A DNA stretch of 11,019 nucleotides from an uncultured Lachnospiraceae bacterium (GTDB lineage Bacteria > Bacillota > Clostridia > Lachnospirales > Lachnospiraceae): positions 1 to 11,019 of the forward strand of contig CAMQOJ010000096.1 of NCBI GenBank assembly GCA_947003375.1, given 5' to 3'. The notes beneath the pieces were generated by a model that saw nothing but the letters and a program-made list of their open reading frames with translations, had not been told where the DNA came from and did not search any database. The translations under genes were made by a program, and so were the position numbers. The first letter of the stretch is position 1. Every line of letters starts with the position of its first letter. Shown piece by piece: positions 1 through 7,273 of the stretch.

Positions 1-46
1 TACACGAGTCTCTTCGTCGGCAGCGTCAGATGTGTATAAGAGACAG
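1..46 (+). other. Nextera/Tn5 sequencing adapter remnant (artefact)
   Basis: Bases 14-27 read TCGTCGGCAGCGTC and bases 28-46 read AGATGTGTATAAGAGACAG, which together are exactly the Illumina Nextera read-1 adapter ending in the 19-base Tn5 mosaic end. Bases 1-5 (TACAC) match the end of the P5 primer, so 6-13 would be the 8-base i5 index. None of this is genomic; the insert starts at base 47. Any translation across this point carries the false N-terminus MCIRDR, a known adapter-derived peptide. The contig therefore really ends here. Confidence 0.98.
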
Positions 47-47
47 G

Positions 48-770
48 GATACCATAGGGGACCTGGACTTCACCATCGGGAAAGGGGAAAAGGTAGCCAT
101 CGTGGGGACCAACGGAGCCGGGAAGACCACGCTGGTGAAGCTGCTGTGCGGGCTCTACGCGCCTACCCGGGGCAGCATCCTGGTGGACGGCACGGACATC
201 CGGGACTATAACATAGACGAATACTTCGGGCTGTACTCGGTGGTGTTCCAGGACATCTATCTGATGCCCACCACCATCGCCAGGAACATCGCCCTGGCGG
301 AGGAGGGGCGGATAGACCGGCTTAGGCTGGAACGGGCCCTTGCCCTGAGCGGGCTGGCGGAGAAGGTGGAGAGCCTGCCGGAGAAGGAAAACACGCTGCT
401 GCTGAAGGGGATTCAGGAGAAGGGCATCGAGCTGTCCGGCGGGGAGAGGCAGAAGCTGGCTCTGGCCAGGGCCCTGTACAAGGACGGCGGCATCGTGGTG
501 CTGGATGAGCCCACCGCGGCTTTGGACCCGATTGCCGAGAGCGGAATCTATCAAAAATACAGTGAGCTCACTGCCGGGCGGACGGCAATCTTCATCTCCC
601 ACAGGCTGGCCAGCACCCGGTTCTGCGATTCCATCCTGGTGCTGGAGGAGGGGAGGATTGTGGAGCGGGGGAGCCATGAGCAGCTCATGGCGCTGGACGG
701 GAAGTACGCCGCCATGTTCCGGGTGCAGAGCCGGTATTACGGACGGGAAGGGACGGCGGAGCGCATATGA
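48..770 (+). CDS. ABC exporter ATP-binding domain, 5'-truncated
   Basis: This is the ATPase (nucleotide-binding) domain of an ABC transporter, probably the C-terminal part of a fused permease-ATPase exporter subunit like the one downstream. All ATPase motifs are present, numbering the fragment from base 48: Walker A GTNGAGKTT (residues 20-28), Q-loop VVFQDIYLM, signature LSGGERQK (from 129), Walker B IVVLDEP with D153 and catalytic E154, and H-loop ISHR with H185. It should therefore be able to hydrolyse ATP. About 330 N-terminal residues of membrane domain would be expected upstream but are lost at the adapter junction; the ATG at base 30 lies in the adapter and is false. The stop codon shares an ATGA with a small downstream ORF. 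It probably forms a heterodimer with the next ABC protein. The substrate cannot be told from the sequence. Confidence 0.93.
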   Translation, partial: DTIGDLDFTIGKGEKVAIVGTNGAGKTTLVKLLCGLYAPTRGSILVDGTDIRDYNIDEYFGLYSVVFQDIYLMPTTIARNIALAEEGRIDRLRLERALALSGLAEKVESLPEKENTLLLKGIQEKGIELSGGERQKLALARALYKDGGIVVLDEPTAALDPIAESGIYQKYSELTAGRTAIFISHRLASTRFCDSILVLEEGRIVERGSHEQLMALDGKYAAMFRVQSRYYGREGTAERI

Positions 771-862
771 AGAAGATATACATGACGAAGCGGGGGATTT
801 TGGGGAATTCGGGAAAGACGGTCGGCAGGCTTTTGGCTGCAGGAGGGGAGGAGAGGGCATGA
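767..862 (+). CDS. possible 31-aa small ORF between ABC genes
   Basis: A 31-codon ORF starts MKKIYMTKRG and ends LLAAGGEERA. Its ATG overlaps the stop of the upstream ABC gene (ATGA at 767-770), and its own TGA overlaps the ATG of the downstream ABC gene (ATGA at 859-862). Double 4-base overlaps are typical of translational coupling. The peptide is basic in its first half and acidic at the end, has no clear membrane segment, and has no cysteine. It contains a Gly-Gly pair near the C-terminus but lacks a recognisable double-glycine leader. No strong ribosome binding site precedes it, so translation would depend on coupling. I do not recognise it. It may be a real microprotein, a coupling leader, or chance. 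Confidence 0.35.
   Translation: MKKIYMTKRGILGNSGKTVGRLLAAGGEERA
841..857 (+). promoter_or_regulatory. purine-rich ribosome binding site for second ABC gene
   Basis: The stretch AGGAGGGGAGGAGAGGG offers several overlapping Shine-Dalgarno matches ending just before the ATG at 859. It decides the start of the 624-residue ABC protein; the same frame stays open far upstream but that part is out-of-frame shadow of the first ABC gene. The site also forms the last codons of the 31-codon ORF. Confidence 0.75.
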
Positions 863-2733
863 AGAAGAATATGAAGGTAATTGCAGGTGGAATCAGGCTT
901 ATTGAGGGGCTGTCCCCCGGCTTCCTGCCCTGCTGCGTCCTGCAGGCCTGCCTAAACGCGCTGTCGCCTTTCATCAATATCTATCTGTCGGCGGCGCTGA
1001 TAAACGGGCTCCTGGAGGGCTGGGGTATGGTCCGCCTGCTCCAGGGCGTGTGCGTCATGGCTTTGCTGAACCTGGTCTGCGGCGGGCTGGCCGCCTGGAC
1101 GGAGAGGCTGGTGAACGTGAAGCAGAATGCGCTGTTCGCCCAGTATGACTGGAAGCTGAACAGCAGGATGATGGAACTGCCCTATGAGGAGGTGGAGCGC
1201 TATGAAGTCCAGGCGCTGCGGGAGCGGATCCGGCAGATGGCGAATGTGAACGGGATGGGGCTGTGGAACCTGGTGAATCCTGTGAAGGCTGTGGTGCGGA
1301 GCGTCTTTACCATCCTCTTTGCCATTGCCATCTTCTGCGCGGTCTTCGTGCAGTGCGGGACGGGGGAGGGGCTGCTGACGGGATTCTTCTGTTCGGCCTG
1401 GGCGTCCGCTGGGCTGGCGGCGTTGATTCTGGGGAACATATGCGTCAACTTGTATACGGTTTCCCGTTCTACGAAGAAGGTCTTCGCGGCCTTTGCAGGG
1501 CTGGTGCCAATCAATCAGGTCTACAGCTATTATCTGGAAAATTATATCGACACCTATCATTCCGGGAAGGACATCCGGCTCTACCGCCAGGGGGATCTGA
1601 TTCGCAGCGAGATGGGGAAGTTGCTCCGGGACGGCAGGGAGCCTATGAAGAGGCTGAAGGGCATCGAATTCCGGTACAACGGGCTGGGCTCTCTGGCGGG
1701 GTTCGCCATGAACCTGACCATCTACCTGACGGTGGGCATGCGGGCCCTGGCGGGGCTGTTCCCGGTGGGGAGCATCGTGCAGTATGTGGGAGGCATCGGG
1801 CAGTTCGTATCGGGCTTTACCACGTTTGCGGCCCAGATCACGCTGCTGAACTCCAATGTGGAGGCGCTGGAGCTGATATTGCGGTATCTGGGGATGGGGG
1901 AGCCGGAGGAGAAGAGCGGATTGATTGGGAGAGGAGGCGGACAGTGCGGGGGGAAGACGGTTCTGGAGGAACCCCTCAGGTCGGCGGATTCCCTGGAGAT
2001 AGAGTTCCGCAATGTCTCCTTCACCTATCCCGGCACGGAGAGCAAGGCCCTGGACAATCTGTCCTTTGCCATACACCCCGGGGAAAAGCTGGCGGTGGTG
2101 GGCGTGAACGGCAGCGGCAAGACCACTATGATTAAGCTGTTGTGCGGGCTGTATGAGCCGGATCAGGGGGAAATCCTGGTGAACGGAAGGGACATCCGGG
2201 AGCTGGACCAGGAAGCCTGCCGGAAGCTGTTCGGCGTGGTGTTCCAGGATTTCCAGTTGTTCTCCTTCGGGCTGGGGCAGAATCTGGCGGGCAGCAGGAT
2301 TTATGACGGGGAGAGGGCCAGGGCTGCGCTGGAGGAGGCCGGTTTCGGGGCGCGGCTTGCGGGCATGGACCTGGAGACTTCCCTTTATAAGGACTTTAAT
2401 CCGCAGGGGGTGGAAATCTCCGGCGGGGAGGCCCAGAAGATCGCCATAGCCAGGGCCCTGTACAGACAGGCTCCGATACTGATCCTGGATGAGCCCACGG
2501 CCGCCTTGGACCCTCAGGCGGAATATGAGGTCTATGAGAAGCTGAACCATATCTCGGAGAACAGGACGGCCATTTTCATCTCCCACCGCATGTCCTCCTG
2601 CAGGTTCTGCGGCCGGATACTGGTGCTGGACGGCGGACGGCTGGTGCAGGAGGGGAGCCATGAGGAGCTGCTGCGGGATTCCGGAGGGCGGTACTTTGAA
2701 CTGTGGCATGCCCAGGAGCAGTATTATCGCTGA
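859..2733 (+). CDS. ABC exporter, fused permease and ATPase (624 aa)
   Basis: This is a full half-transporter: a membrane domain (about residues 1-335, several hydrophobic segments) followed by an ATPase domain (about 372-624). Motifs are Walker A GVNGSGKTT (415-423), Q-loop VVFQDFQLF, a variant signature ISGGEAQK (520-527), Walker B ILILDEP with D544 and E545, D-loop AALDP, and H-loop ISHR with H576. Length fits the family (about 570-630 residues). The start at 859 is chosen for its strong ribosome binding site and because the protein then begins with the membrane domain. There is no N-terminal C39 peptidase, so it is not a bacteriocin-processing exporter. An unusual glycine-rich linker (GRGGGQCGGK, about 357-366) joins the two domains. 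Pairing with the upstream ABC protein as a heterodimeric exporter is inferred from adjacency. Cargo is unknown: lipid, drug and peptide export are all possible. Confidence 0.93.
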   Translation: MKKNMKVIAGGIRLIEGLSPGFLPCCVLQACLNALSPFINIYLSAALINGLLEGWGMVRLLQGVCVMALLNLVCGGLAAWTERLVNVKQNALFAQYDWKLNSRMMELPYEEVERYEVQALRERIRQMANVNGMGLWNLVNPVKAVVRSVFTILFAIAIFCAVFVQCGTGEGLLTGFFCSAWASAGLAALILGNICVNLYTVSRSTKKVFAAFAGLVPINQVYSYYLENYIDTYHSGKDIRLYRQGDLIRSEMGKLLRDGREPMKRLKGIEFRYNGLGSLAGFAMNLTIYLTVGMRALAGLFPVGSIVQYVGGIGQFVSGFTTFAAQITLLNSNVEALELILRYLGMGEPEEKSGLIGRGGGQCGGKTVLEEPLRSADSLEIEFRNVSFTYPGTESKALDNLSFAIHPGEKLAVVGVNGSGKTTMIKLLCGLYEPDQGEILVNGRDIRELDQEACRKLFGVVFQDFQLFSFGLGQNLAGSRIYDGERARAALEEAGFGARLAGMDLETSLYKDFNPQGVEISGGEAQKIAIARALYRQAPILILDEPTAALDPQAEYEVYEKLNHISENRTAIFISHRMSSCRFCGRILVLDGGRLVQEGSHEELLRDSGGRYFELWHAQEQYYR

Positions 2734-2762
2734 CGCACTGACGCATCGGCGTGAAAAAAATC

Positions 2763-2791
2763 TTGCAATTCCTTTCCCGCCGTGTTACTCT
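2763..2791 (+). promoter_or_regulatory. candidate sigma-70 promoter for Rpn gene
   Basis: TTGCAA (2763-2768) and TACTCT (2786-2791) are separated by exactly 17 bases and lie about 180 bases upstream of the Rpn start. Each hexamer matches the consensus at four of six positions. The 235-base gap between the ABC gene and the Rpn gene is more AT-rich than the flanking genes, which fits a regulatory region. A call by eye only. Confidence 0.35.
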
Positions 2792-2909
2792 GGATGTAGG
2801 CAAAGAAATCTGATTCTATATCCATCATGAAGACGGTAAGTCTTTTCTAACTGTATCGAACTTCTTGCCGGGCGGGAGCCTGTATCCCAAGTGACAAGCA
2901 ACTACCGAA

Positions 2910-2939
2910 GGCAGGAAGGAGAAGCGCCTCTTTCCTGCC
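2910..2939 (+). other. 12-bp hairpin in the Rpn gene leader
   Basis: GGCAGGAAGGAG (2910-2921) can pair with CTCTTTCCTGCC (2928-2939) through 12 pairs, one of them G-U, around a six-base loop AAGCGC. It sits 29 bases before the ATG at 2969 and has no T-tract behind it, so it is not a standard terminator. It could be an mRNA leader structure or the trace of a mobile-element end. Confidence 0.5.
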
Positions 2940-2968
2940 GGATGCATCGGGAAAGGAAAGGTGGCTTT

Positions 2969-3988
2969 ATGGACGAAGCGAAAAAGACGAAGGACGGAAA
3001 GCCGGTGGATGCCGGCGTAAACATGCCCCACGACAAGGGGTACAAGAAGAGCCTGTCAAGGCCGGAGGAATTCCTGCATTTTCTGAAGAAATATATCGGG
3101 GCGGACTGGATGCTGGAGCTTAGGGCATCGAATCTCATCCTCTGCGACAAGGAGATGCTGGAGAGGGATTATGAGGGCAGAGAGGCGGATCTGCTCTACA
3201 GAGTGGGGATGCCTGACGGGGAGGAAGTATATGTCTTCATCCTGCAGGAGCTGCAGTCAAGCGTTGATTATACCATGATATTCCGCATATTGGTGTACGT
3301 GGTGAACACGCTGGTGAAGCATTTCCTGGATACGGATAAGAATACAAGGGAGCGTGCCGGGTTCCGTCTGCCTGCCATGGTGCCGATTGTGTTCTACAAC
3401 GGGCAGGAGCGATGGACGGCCGTGACCAATCTGCGGGATTACCAGAGGGGTGGGGACATTTTCGGGAACCATATACTGAATCTGGAATATTATCTGGTGG
3501 ATTTGGCGCAGGTGGAGGAAGAGTACATATTGTCTACCAACACGGTGCTGGACAATATCATGTACTGCGACAAGTTCCGGAAGAAGCTGGAACTGGCGGG
3601 GGCCATCCGCCGGGCATACGGCAGGGTGGAAGGACTGGGGCGGCAGGAGTTGGAGGAGTTCCGGAACTGGGTGAAGTATATTTTGCTGTCAGTCTGCGGG
3701 GATAAGTTGGCTGTAGTTGAGGAAATACTGAGCTGGGCCGGGAACGGAGAGGATGACATGGCGTTCAAGTATAATATAGTCAGGATGTTCGAGGAGGAAC
3801 GCGAGGAAGGCAAGGCAGAAGGGAAAGCGGAGGCCATTCTGGATCTGCTGGGGGATGTGGGTGCCGTGCCGGAAGCGCTGCGGGAGAAGATTCTGGGCCA
3901 GAAGGATCTGGAAATCCTGCGGGGATGGCTGAAGCTGGCGTCCGCTTCACGGACGGTTGAGGAATTTGAGAATCTTTTCATGAAATAA
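2969..3988 (+). CDS. Rpn-family recombination-promoting nuclease / putative transposase
   Basis: The protein resembles the Rpn/PD-(D/E)XK family (Transposase_31, PF04754), enzymes known to cut DNA and promote RecA-independent recombination. From M1 at 2969 (339 aa), the pieces seen are HDKGYKKSLSRPEEFLHFL (21-39), then READLLYRV with likely catalytic D74, a strand of hydrophobic residues, and LQELQS with E94 and Q96 in the place of the usual E-x-Q. VPIVFYNGQERW (138-149) is another family-typical block. Near the C-terminus is the charged repeat EEREEGKAEGKAEA (277-289 region), common in this family. The frame is open from 2891, but the ATG at 2969 has a GGAAAGG ribosome binding site and gives the usual N-terminus. 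All expected catalytic positions look intact, so it is probably functional. It lies 20 bases before the esterase gene and may be co-transcribed with it. No flanking inverted repeats were found. Confidence 0.85.
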   Translation: MDEAKKTKDGKPVDAGVNMPHDKGYKKSLSRPEEFLHFLKKYIGADWMLELRASNLILCDKEMLERDYEGREADLLYRVGMPDGEEVYVFILQELQSSVDYTMIFRILVYVVNTLVKHFLDTDKNTRERAGFRLPAMVPIVFYNGQERWTAVTNLRDYQRGGDIFGNHILNLEYYLVDLAQVEEEYILSTNTVLDNIMYCDKFRKKLELAGAIRRAYGRVEGLGRQELEEFRNWVKYILLSVCGDKLAVVEEILSWAGNGEDDMAFKYNIVRMFEEEREEGKAEGKAEAILDLLGDVGAVPEALREKILGQKDLEILRGWLKLASASRTVEEFENLFMK

Positions 3989-4008
3989 ATGATATAGGAG
4001 GGAACGAA

Positions 4009-4824
4009 ATGGCCTTATTGCATGTAGACTTTTTCTCGGACGTGCTGGGCATGAGCATGAACATGGACGTGCTGCTGCCCCAGCAGACCCAGGGGCAGAT
4101 CGGCATGGAGGGGAGGGCAGCCCAGGGGAAGTACAAGACCATGTACCTGCTCCACGGCATGAGCGATGACCAGACCATCTGGCAGAGGAGGACGTCCATT
4201 GAGCGCTATGTCAGCAGCCTGGGGATTGCCGTGGTGATGCCTACGACACATCTGGGCTTCTACACGGACACCACCTACGGCATGAGGTACTGGACGTTCC
4301 TCTCCCAGGAGCTGCCGAAAATCTGTCGGGAATTTTTTCCCCAGATGTCCGCGGAGAGGGAGGACACCCTGGCGGCGGGCCTGTCCATGGGCGGCTACGG
4401 GGCGTGGAAGCTGGGGCTGGGAGCCGGCGGGACCTTCGGGGCAGCGGCGTCCCTGTCCGGCGCCCTGGATATGGTGGACGATTTTAAACGGAACGTGGAG
4501 GCCGCTGTGGAGGAGTCGGACAGGGTCGCCCTCTTCCGGGGGATATTCGGCTCGGCCCAGGCGCTGGAGGGCTCGGACAACGATCTGCTTGCGCTGGCGG
4601 AGAGGCTTGCGTCCGGCGGGAAGGAGCGGCCCAGGCTCTACGCCTGGTGCGGGACGGAGGACTTCCTGTACCAGGGGAACTTGAGGGCCTGGGAGCATGT
4701 GAAGAACCTGGGCTATGACCTGACCTGTGAGCAGTCCGCTGGAGACCATCAGTGGAAATACTGGGATGAGAAGATTCAGGACGTGCTCCGGTGGTGGCTG
4801 GGGACGGATGTGGATCTGCAGTGA
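4009..4824 (+). CDS. esterase-D-like alpha/beta hydrolase
   Basis: A 271-residue serine esterase of the esterase D / feruloyl-esterase-like group (alpha/beta-hydrolase fold). Visible catalytic elements are the oxyanion-hole strand MYLLHG (45-50), the nucleophile elbow AGLSMGGYGA with S126 (GxSxGG), the acid in WCGTEDFLY with D218, and the base in AGDHQWKYW with H247. Order, spacing and total length fit the family. There is no signal peptide, so it should act in the cytoplasm. Relatives remove acyl groups from sugars or hydrolyse S-formylglutathione; the sequence does not settle which, though acetyl or feruloyl sugar esters would suit the nearby glycosidase locus. The start has a strong AGGAGGG site (3996-4002), seven bases off the ATG. 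It follows the Rpn gene by 20 bases on the same strand. Confidence 0.9.
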   Translation: MALLHVDFFSDVLGMSMNMDVLLPQQTQGQIGMEGRAAQGKYKTMYLLHGMSDDQTIWQRRTSIERYVSSLGIAVVMPTTHLGFYTDTTYGMRYWTFLSQELPKICREFFPQMSAEREDTLAAGLSMGGYGAWKLGLGAGGTFGAAASLSGALDMVDDFKRNVEAAVEESDRVALFRGIFGSAQALEGSDNDLLALAERLASGGKERPRLYAWCGTEDFLYQGNLRAWEHVKNLGYDLTCEQSAGDHQWKYWDEKIQDVLRWWLGTDVDLQ

Positions 4825-4982
4825 GGGGAGGGGCTGTGGGCCCCGGGAAGCCGCAGAGCATGGCTGGACAGGATGCATGGAGCGGATGGCAATGATGGAT
4901 TTCCACGGCAAAGAGAGCTTTTGCCAAGGGTAAAAATGCAAATGCAGCATCACGGTCAGCCGGGAGAGGATAGAATGAATGT

Positions 4983-5204
4983 ATGGAAAATGAGAAACTG
5001 ATAGACGAAATATTGAACCATCTGGACAGAGAGACCCGGATGGGCGTAGTCCGCATGAGCGTGGAGATGGACGAGGAGAAGAGCGCCGCCGGGGAAGTCT
5101 CCCATAAGTGCTGCAACATGTACGGCCGTCCCGCCAACGAGACGGTGGGGCTTCTGGACTGCTACACGGACATGAACGCGGGGAGGCCGGACAACGAGCG
5201 GTAG
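4983..5204 (+). CDS. small hypothetical protein (73 aa)
   Basis: I do not recognise this protein. It starts MENEKLIDEILNHLDRE, is rich in acidic residues, and carries a Cys-Cys pair (SHKCCNMYG) and a third cysteine (LLDCYTDMN); no membrane segment or signal peptide is visible. The first half could form an amphipathic helix. A GGGAGAGGA site lies about 12 bases upstream, slightly far. An ATG at 4976 in another frame leads only to a short ORF and is rejected as the start. It ends with an amber TAG, and the same frame then stays open to 5435. It sits 158 bases after the esterase gene on the same strand and ahead of a terminator. Confidence 0.6.
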   Translation: MENEKLIDEILNHLDRETRMGVVRMSVEMDEEKSAAGEVSHKCCNMYGRPANETVGLLDCYTDMNAGRPDNER

Positions 5205-5374
5205 GCCGGTCCTAGTCCGTTTTCTGAGGAGGCTCTGGAAATATCCGTGAAGCGGGATGCCGGGCTCCCGGCCTATGTGAACCCTGCGGCAGCGGAGCAC
5301 TGGCGGATATTCGGGGAGCCATATGGTTCGCTTCAATGTGAAGGGCGGTCTGGAAAAAGTCTGAGGAAAGCTGT

Positions 5375-5431
5375 AATAGTCCGGAACTTTCGGGAGGCCA
5401 TATGTTGCCCCGGCAGTTCCGGACTGTTTTT
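5375..5431 (+). terminator. intrinsic terminator closing the left + strand block
   Basis: AGTCCGGAACT (5378-5388) and AGTTCCGGACT (5415-5425) form a perfect 11-bp stem, extendable by a G-U and two A-T pairs, followed on the + strand by TTTTT (5427-5431). The loop is long (26 bases), but its GGG and CCC runs may pair inside it. On the - strand no T-run follows, so it serves + strand transcripts. It lies between the small gene and the convergent GH2 gene. The stretch 5205-5374 before it shows no gene I can support. Confidence 0.75.
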
Positions 5432-5451
5432 GTGAGAGACAGGAAAGCCGC

Positions 5452-7254
5452 TTAACGAACTGCGATATTATGCCTGTACCTGGAATTGATCTCCCGGATC
5501 CTGGCCGGGTCGCATTTCGGCACCCTGTCATAGGTGAGCAGGCCGTTGGTCTCCTGCTCCACGTCGGAGAGCTGGGTGTAGCAGAAGCCGTAGACCAGGT
5601 CCGACGCCAGGATGCTGCCGATGACATGCTCATACTGCCGCAGGAAATCCGACTCGTCCGCCGCCGAGGTATAGCCCCAGTTCCCCTCCTCCGCGGAATT
5701 GTAATTGATGCCGCCGCACTCCGTGATGAGGATGGGCTCGCCGCCGTAGGAATAGCCCTGGGCGTAGACGCTGCGCCCGGCATGGGTGCAGGAGAGCAGG
5801 ATGTCCTTCTCCGCCATGGTGCGCTGGAAGAAGCTCTGCTTTCCGGGCTCCTCGCCGGAGCCGTGGGCGTAGTTGTGGATGGCGCAGATATCGCTCTTCG
5901 TCATCTCCCAGCCGTCGTTGTTCACCACCAGCCTTGTGGGGTCCAGGCTCTTCAACAGATAGTACATCCCCATGGTCTGGTCCTGCTGGCGCTTGCAGAA
6001 GCCCACATTGGGGATGGCCCAGCTCTCGTTGAAGGGCACCCAGGCCACGATGGAGGGGTGGTTGTAGTCGCGCCGCAATATTTCGAACCATTCCCTGGCA
6101 TAGGAGGCGATGCCCTTGTCCGTGAACAGGCAGGCGGAGGCCATCTCGCCCCAGACCAGGAAGCCCATCCTGTCGGCATGGTACAGGAAGCGGGCGTCCT
6201 CCACCTTCTGATGCTTCCTGCAGCCGTTGAAGCCCATCTCCTTCATCACGCGGATGTCCGCCACGAAATCCTCGTCCGAGGGCGCGGTCAGGATGCCGTC
6301 CCGCCAGTAGCCCTGATCCAGCACCAGCTTGAAGTAGTAGGGCTGGTTGTTCAGATAGGTGATGCCGTCCTTGGTGTGGATCTTGCGCATGCCGAAGTAG
6401 CTCTCGGCCGTATCCACAGTGCGCCCGTCCACGACCAGGCGCAGGGTGATGTCGAAAAGGGCAGGGTTCTCCGGGCTCCACAGGCGCGCCTTCTCATGGG
6501 CGGCGCCGTAGAATATATGGTCCTTGGACAGATGGATGCTGCGGCAGAAGACGCTCCGGTTGTTGACCAGATAGCGGTCCCGGCACACAGGGTCGCCCTG
6601 GAAGGAAATGTCCGCCTCCAGGTGCATCTCCTCCGCGTAAGCGGAGAATTCCGCCTCCAGGGTCACCGTATCATGGTCGATGTCCGGGGTGAACTTCACA
6701 TGGGAGATATGGCAGGCGTCCACCGGCTCCAGCCAGACGCTCTGCCAGATGCCGGTAGTCCTGGTGTACCAGATGCCCGCGCTTTTCTCCTCCCAGAACT
6801 GCTTGCCCCGGGGGATGGTCTCGTCTCTGGCCGGATCGTATACGGAGACGGCCAGGGTCTGCTCCCCCTCCCCTCTCAGGAAATCGGTGATGTCCGCGCA
6901 GAAGCCCGCGTTCCCTCCGATGTGCCGGGCGCAGGGAACGCCGTTCACATATACGGTGCACTCGTAGTCAACTGCCTCGAAATGCAGGAGTATCCGCCGC
7001 CCGTTCCATTCCCCGGGGATGCTGAAGCGCCTTTTGTAGAAGACGCGGTCATGGATGGACGTGTTCTGGATGCCGCTGAGCCTGCTCTCAAAGCAGAAGG
7101 GCACCTCTATCCTGCCGTCCAGCCCATGGGAATCCAGCTCCCAGTGCTGGGAGGCGGCCAGGCCTTCATCGTCGAAAGCGAAGTCCCAGGTCCCGTTCAG
7201 GCAGAGCCAGTCCCTGCGGACGAATTGTGGTCTCGGATATTCTGTTCTTTTCAT
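5452..7254 (-). CDS. glycoside hydrolase family 2 enzyme (600 aa)
   Basis: A GH2 enzyme, the group holding beta-galactosidases, beta-glucuronidases and beta-mannosidases. Domains in order are a sugar-binding jelly roll (about 10-180, with NGTWDFAFD and the typical VYVNG), an immunoglobulin-like domain (about 182-290), and a TIM barrel (about 292-590). The family signature runs from R394 to E410 (DYNHPSIVAWVPFNESW), giving the acid/base E410. The nucleophile is E512 in ILITECGG. At 600 residues it is a compact, beta-glucuronidase-sized member. No signal peptide is present, so it is cytoplasmic and should act on imported oligosaccharides. The start has a GGAAAGGAAC ribosome binding site and lies 19 bases after the GH43 stop, which indicates one operon. 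Substrate cannot be fixed from sequence alone; the FKLVLDQGYW and GCRKHQ segments suggest a GH2 branch apart from classical LacZ. Confidence 0.93.
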   Translation of the reverse strand: MKRTEYPRPQFVRRDWLCLNGTWDFAFDDEGLAASQHWELDSHGLDGRIEVPFCFESRLSGIQNTSIHDRVFYKRRFSIPGEWNGRRILLHFEAVDYECTVYVNGVPCARHIGGNAGFCADITDFLRGEGEQTLAVSVYDPARDETIPRGKQFWEEKSAGIWYTRTTGIWQSVWLEPVDACHISHVKFTPDIDHDTVTLEAEFSAYAEEMHLEADISFQGDPVCRDRYLVNNRSVFCRSIHLSKDHIFYGAAHEKARLWSPENPALFDITLRLVVDGRTVDTAESYFGMRKIHTKDGITYLNNQPYYFKLVLDQGYWRDGILTAPSDEDFVADIRVMKEMGFNGCRKHQKVEDARFLYHADRMGFLVWGEMASACLFTDKGIASYAREWFEILRRDYNHPSIVAWVPFNESWAIPNVGFCKRQQDQTMGMYYLLKSLDPTRLVVNNDGWEMTKSDICAIHNYAHGSGEEPGKQSFFQRTMAEKDILLSCTHAGRSVYAQGYSYGGEPILITECGGINYNSAEEGNWGYTSAADESDFLRQYEHVIGSILASDLVYGFCYTQLSDVEQETNGLLTYDRVPKCDPARIREINSRYRHNIAVR

Positions 7255-7273
7255 GGTGATCGTTCCTTTCCTT

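Noticed and set aside
767..862. The 31-codon ORF as a bacteriocin or RiPP precursor exported by the ABC pair.
   Set aside because: No leader motif, no cysteine-rich or Ser/Thr-rich core, no modification enzyme, and no C39 peptidase on the complete ABC protein. It is kept only as an unassigned small ORF.
952..2709. A 585-codon antisense ORF opposite the second ABC gene.
   Set aside because: It mirrors the ABC gene, is rich in Pro, Gln, His and Arg with no recognisable motif, and is the expected shadow in GC-rich DNA. The + strand has every ABC motif.
4907..4925. A 7-bp hairpin (GGCAAAG with TTTTGCC) after the esterase gene as a terminator.
   Set aside because: The stem is short, includes a G-U pair, and has no T-run after it; the following small gene lies on the same strand.
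4015..4953. A 312-codon antisense ORF opposite the esterase.
   Set aside because: It is a codon-bias shadow of the esterase gene, without motifs or a ribosome binding site.
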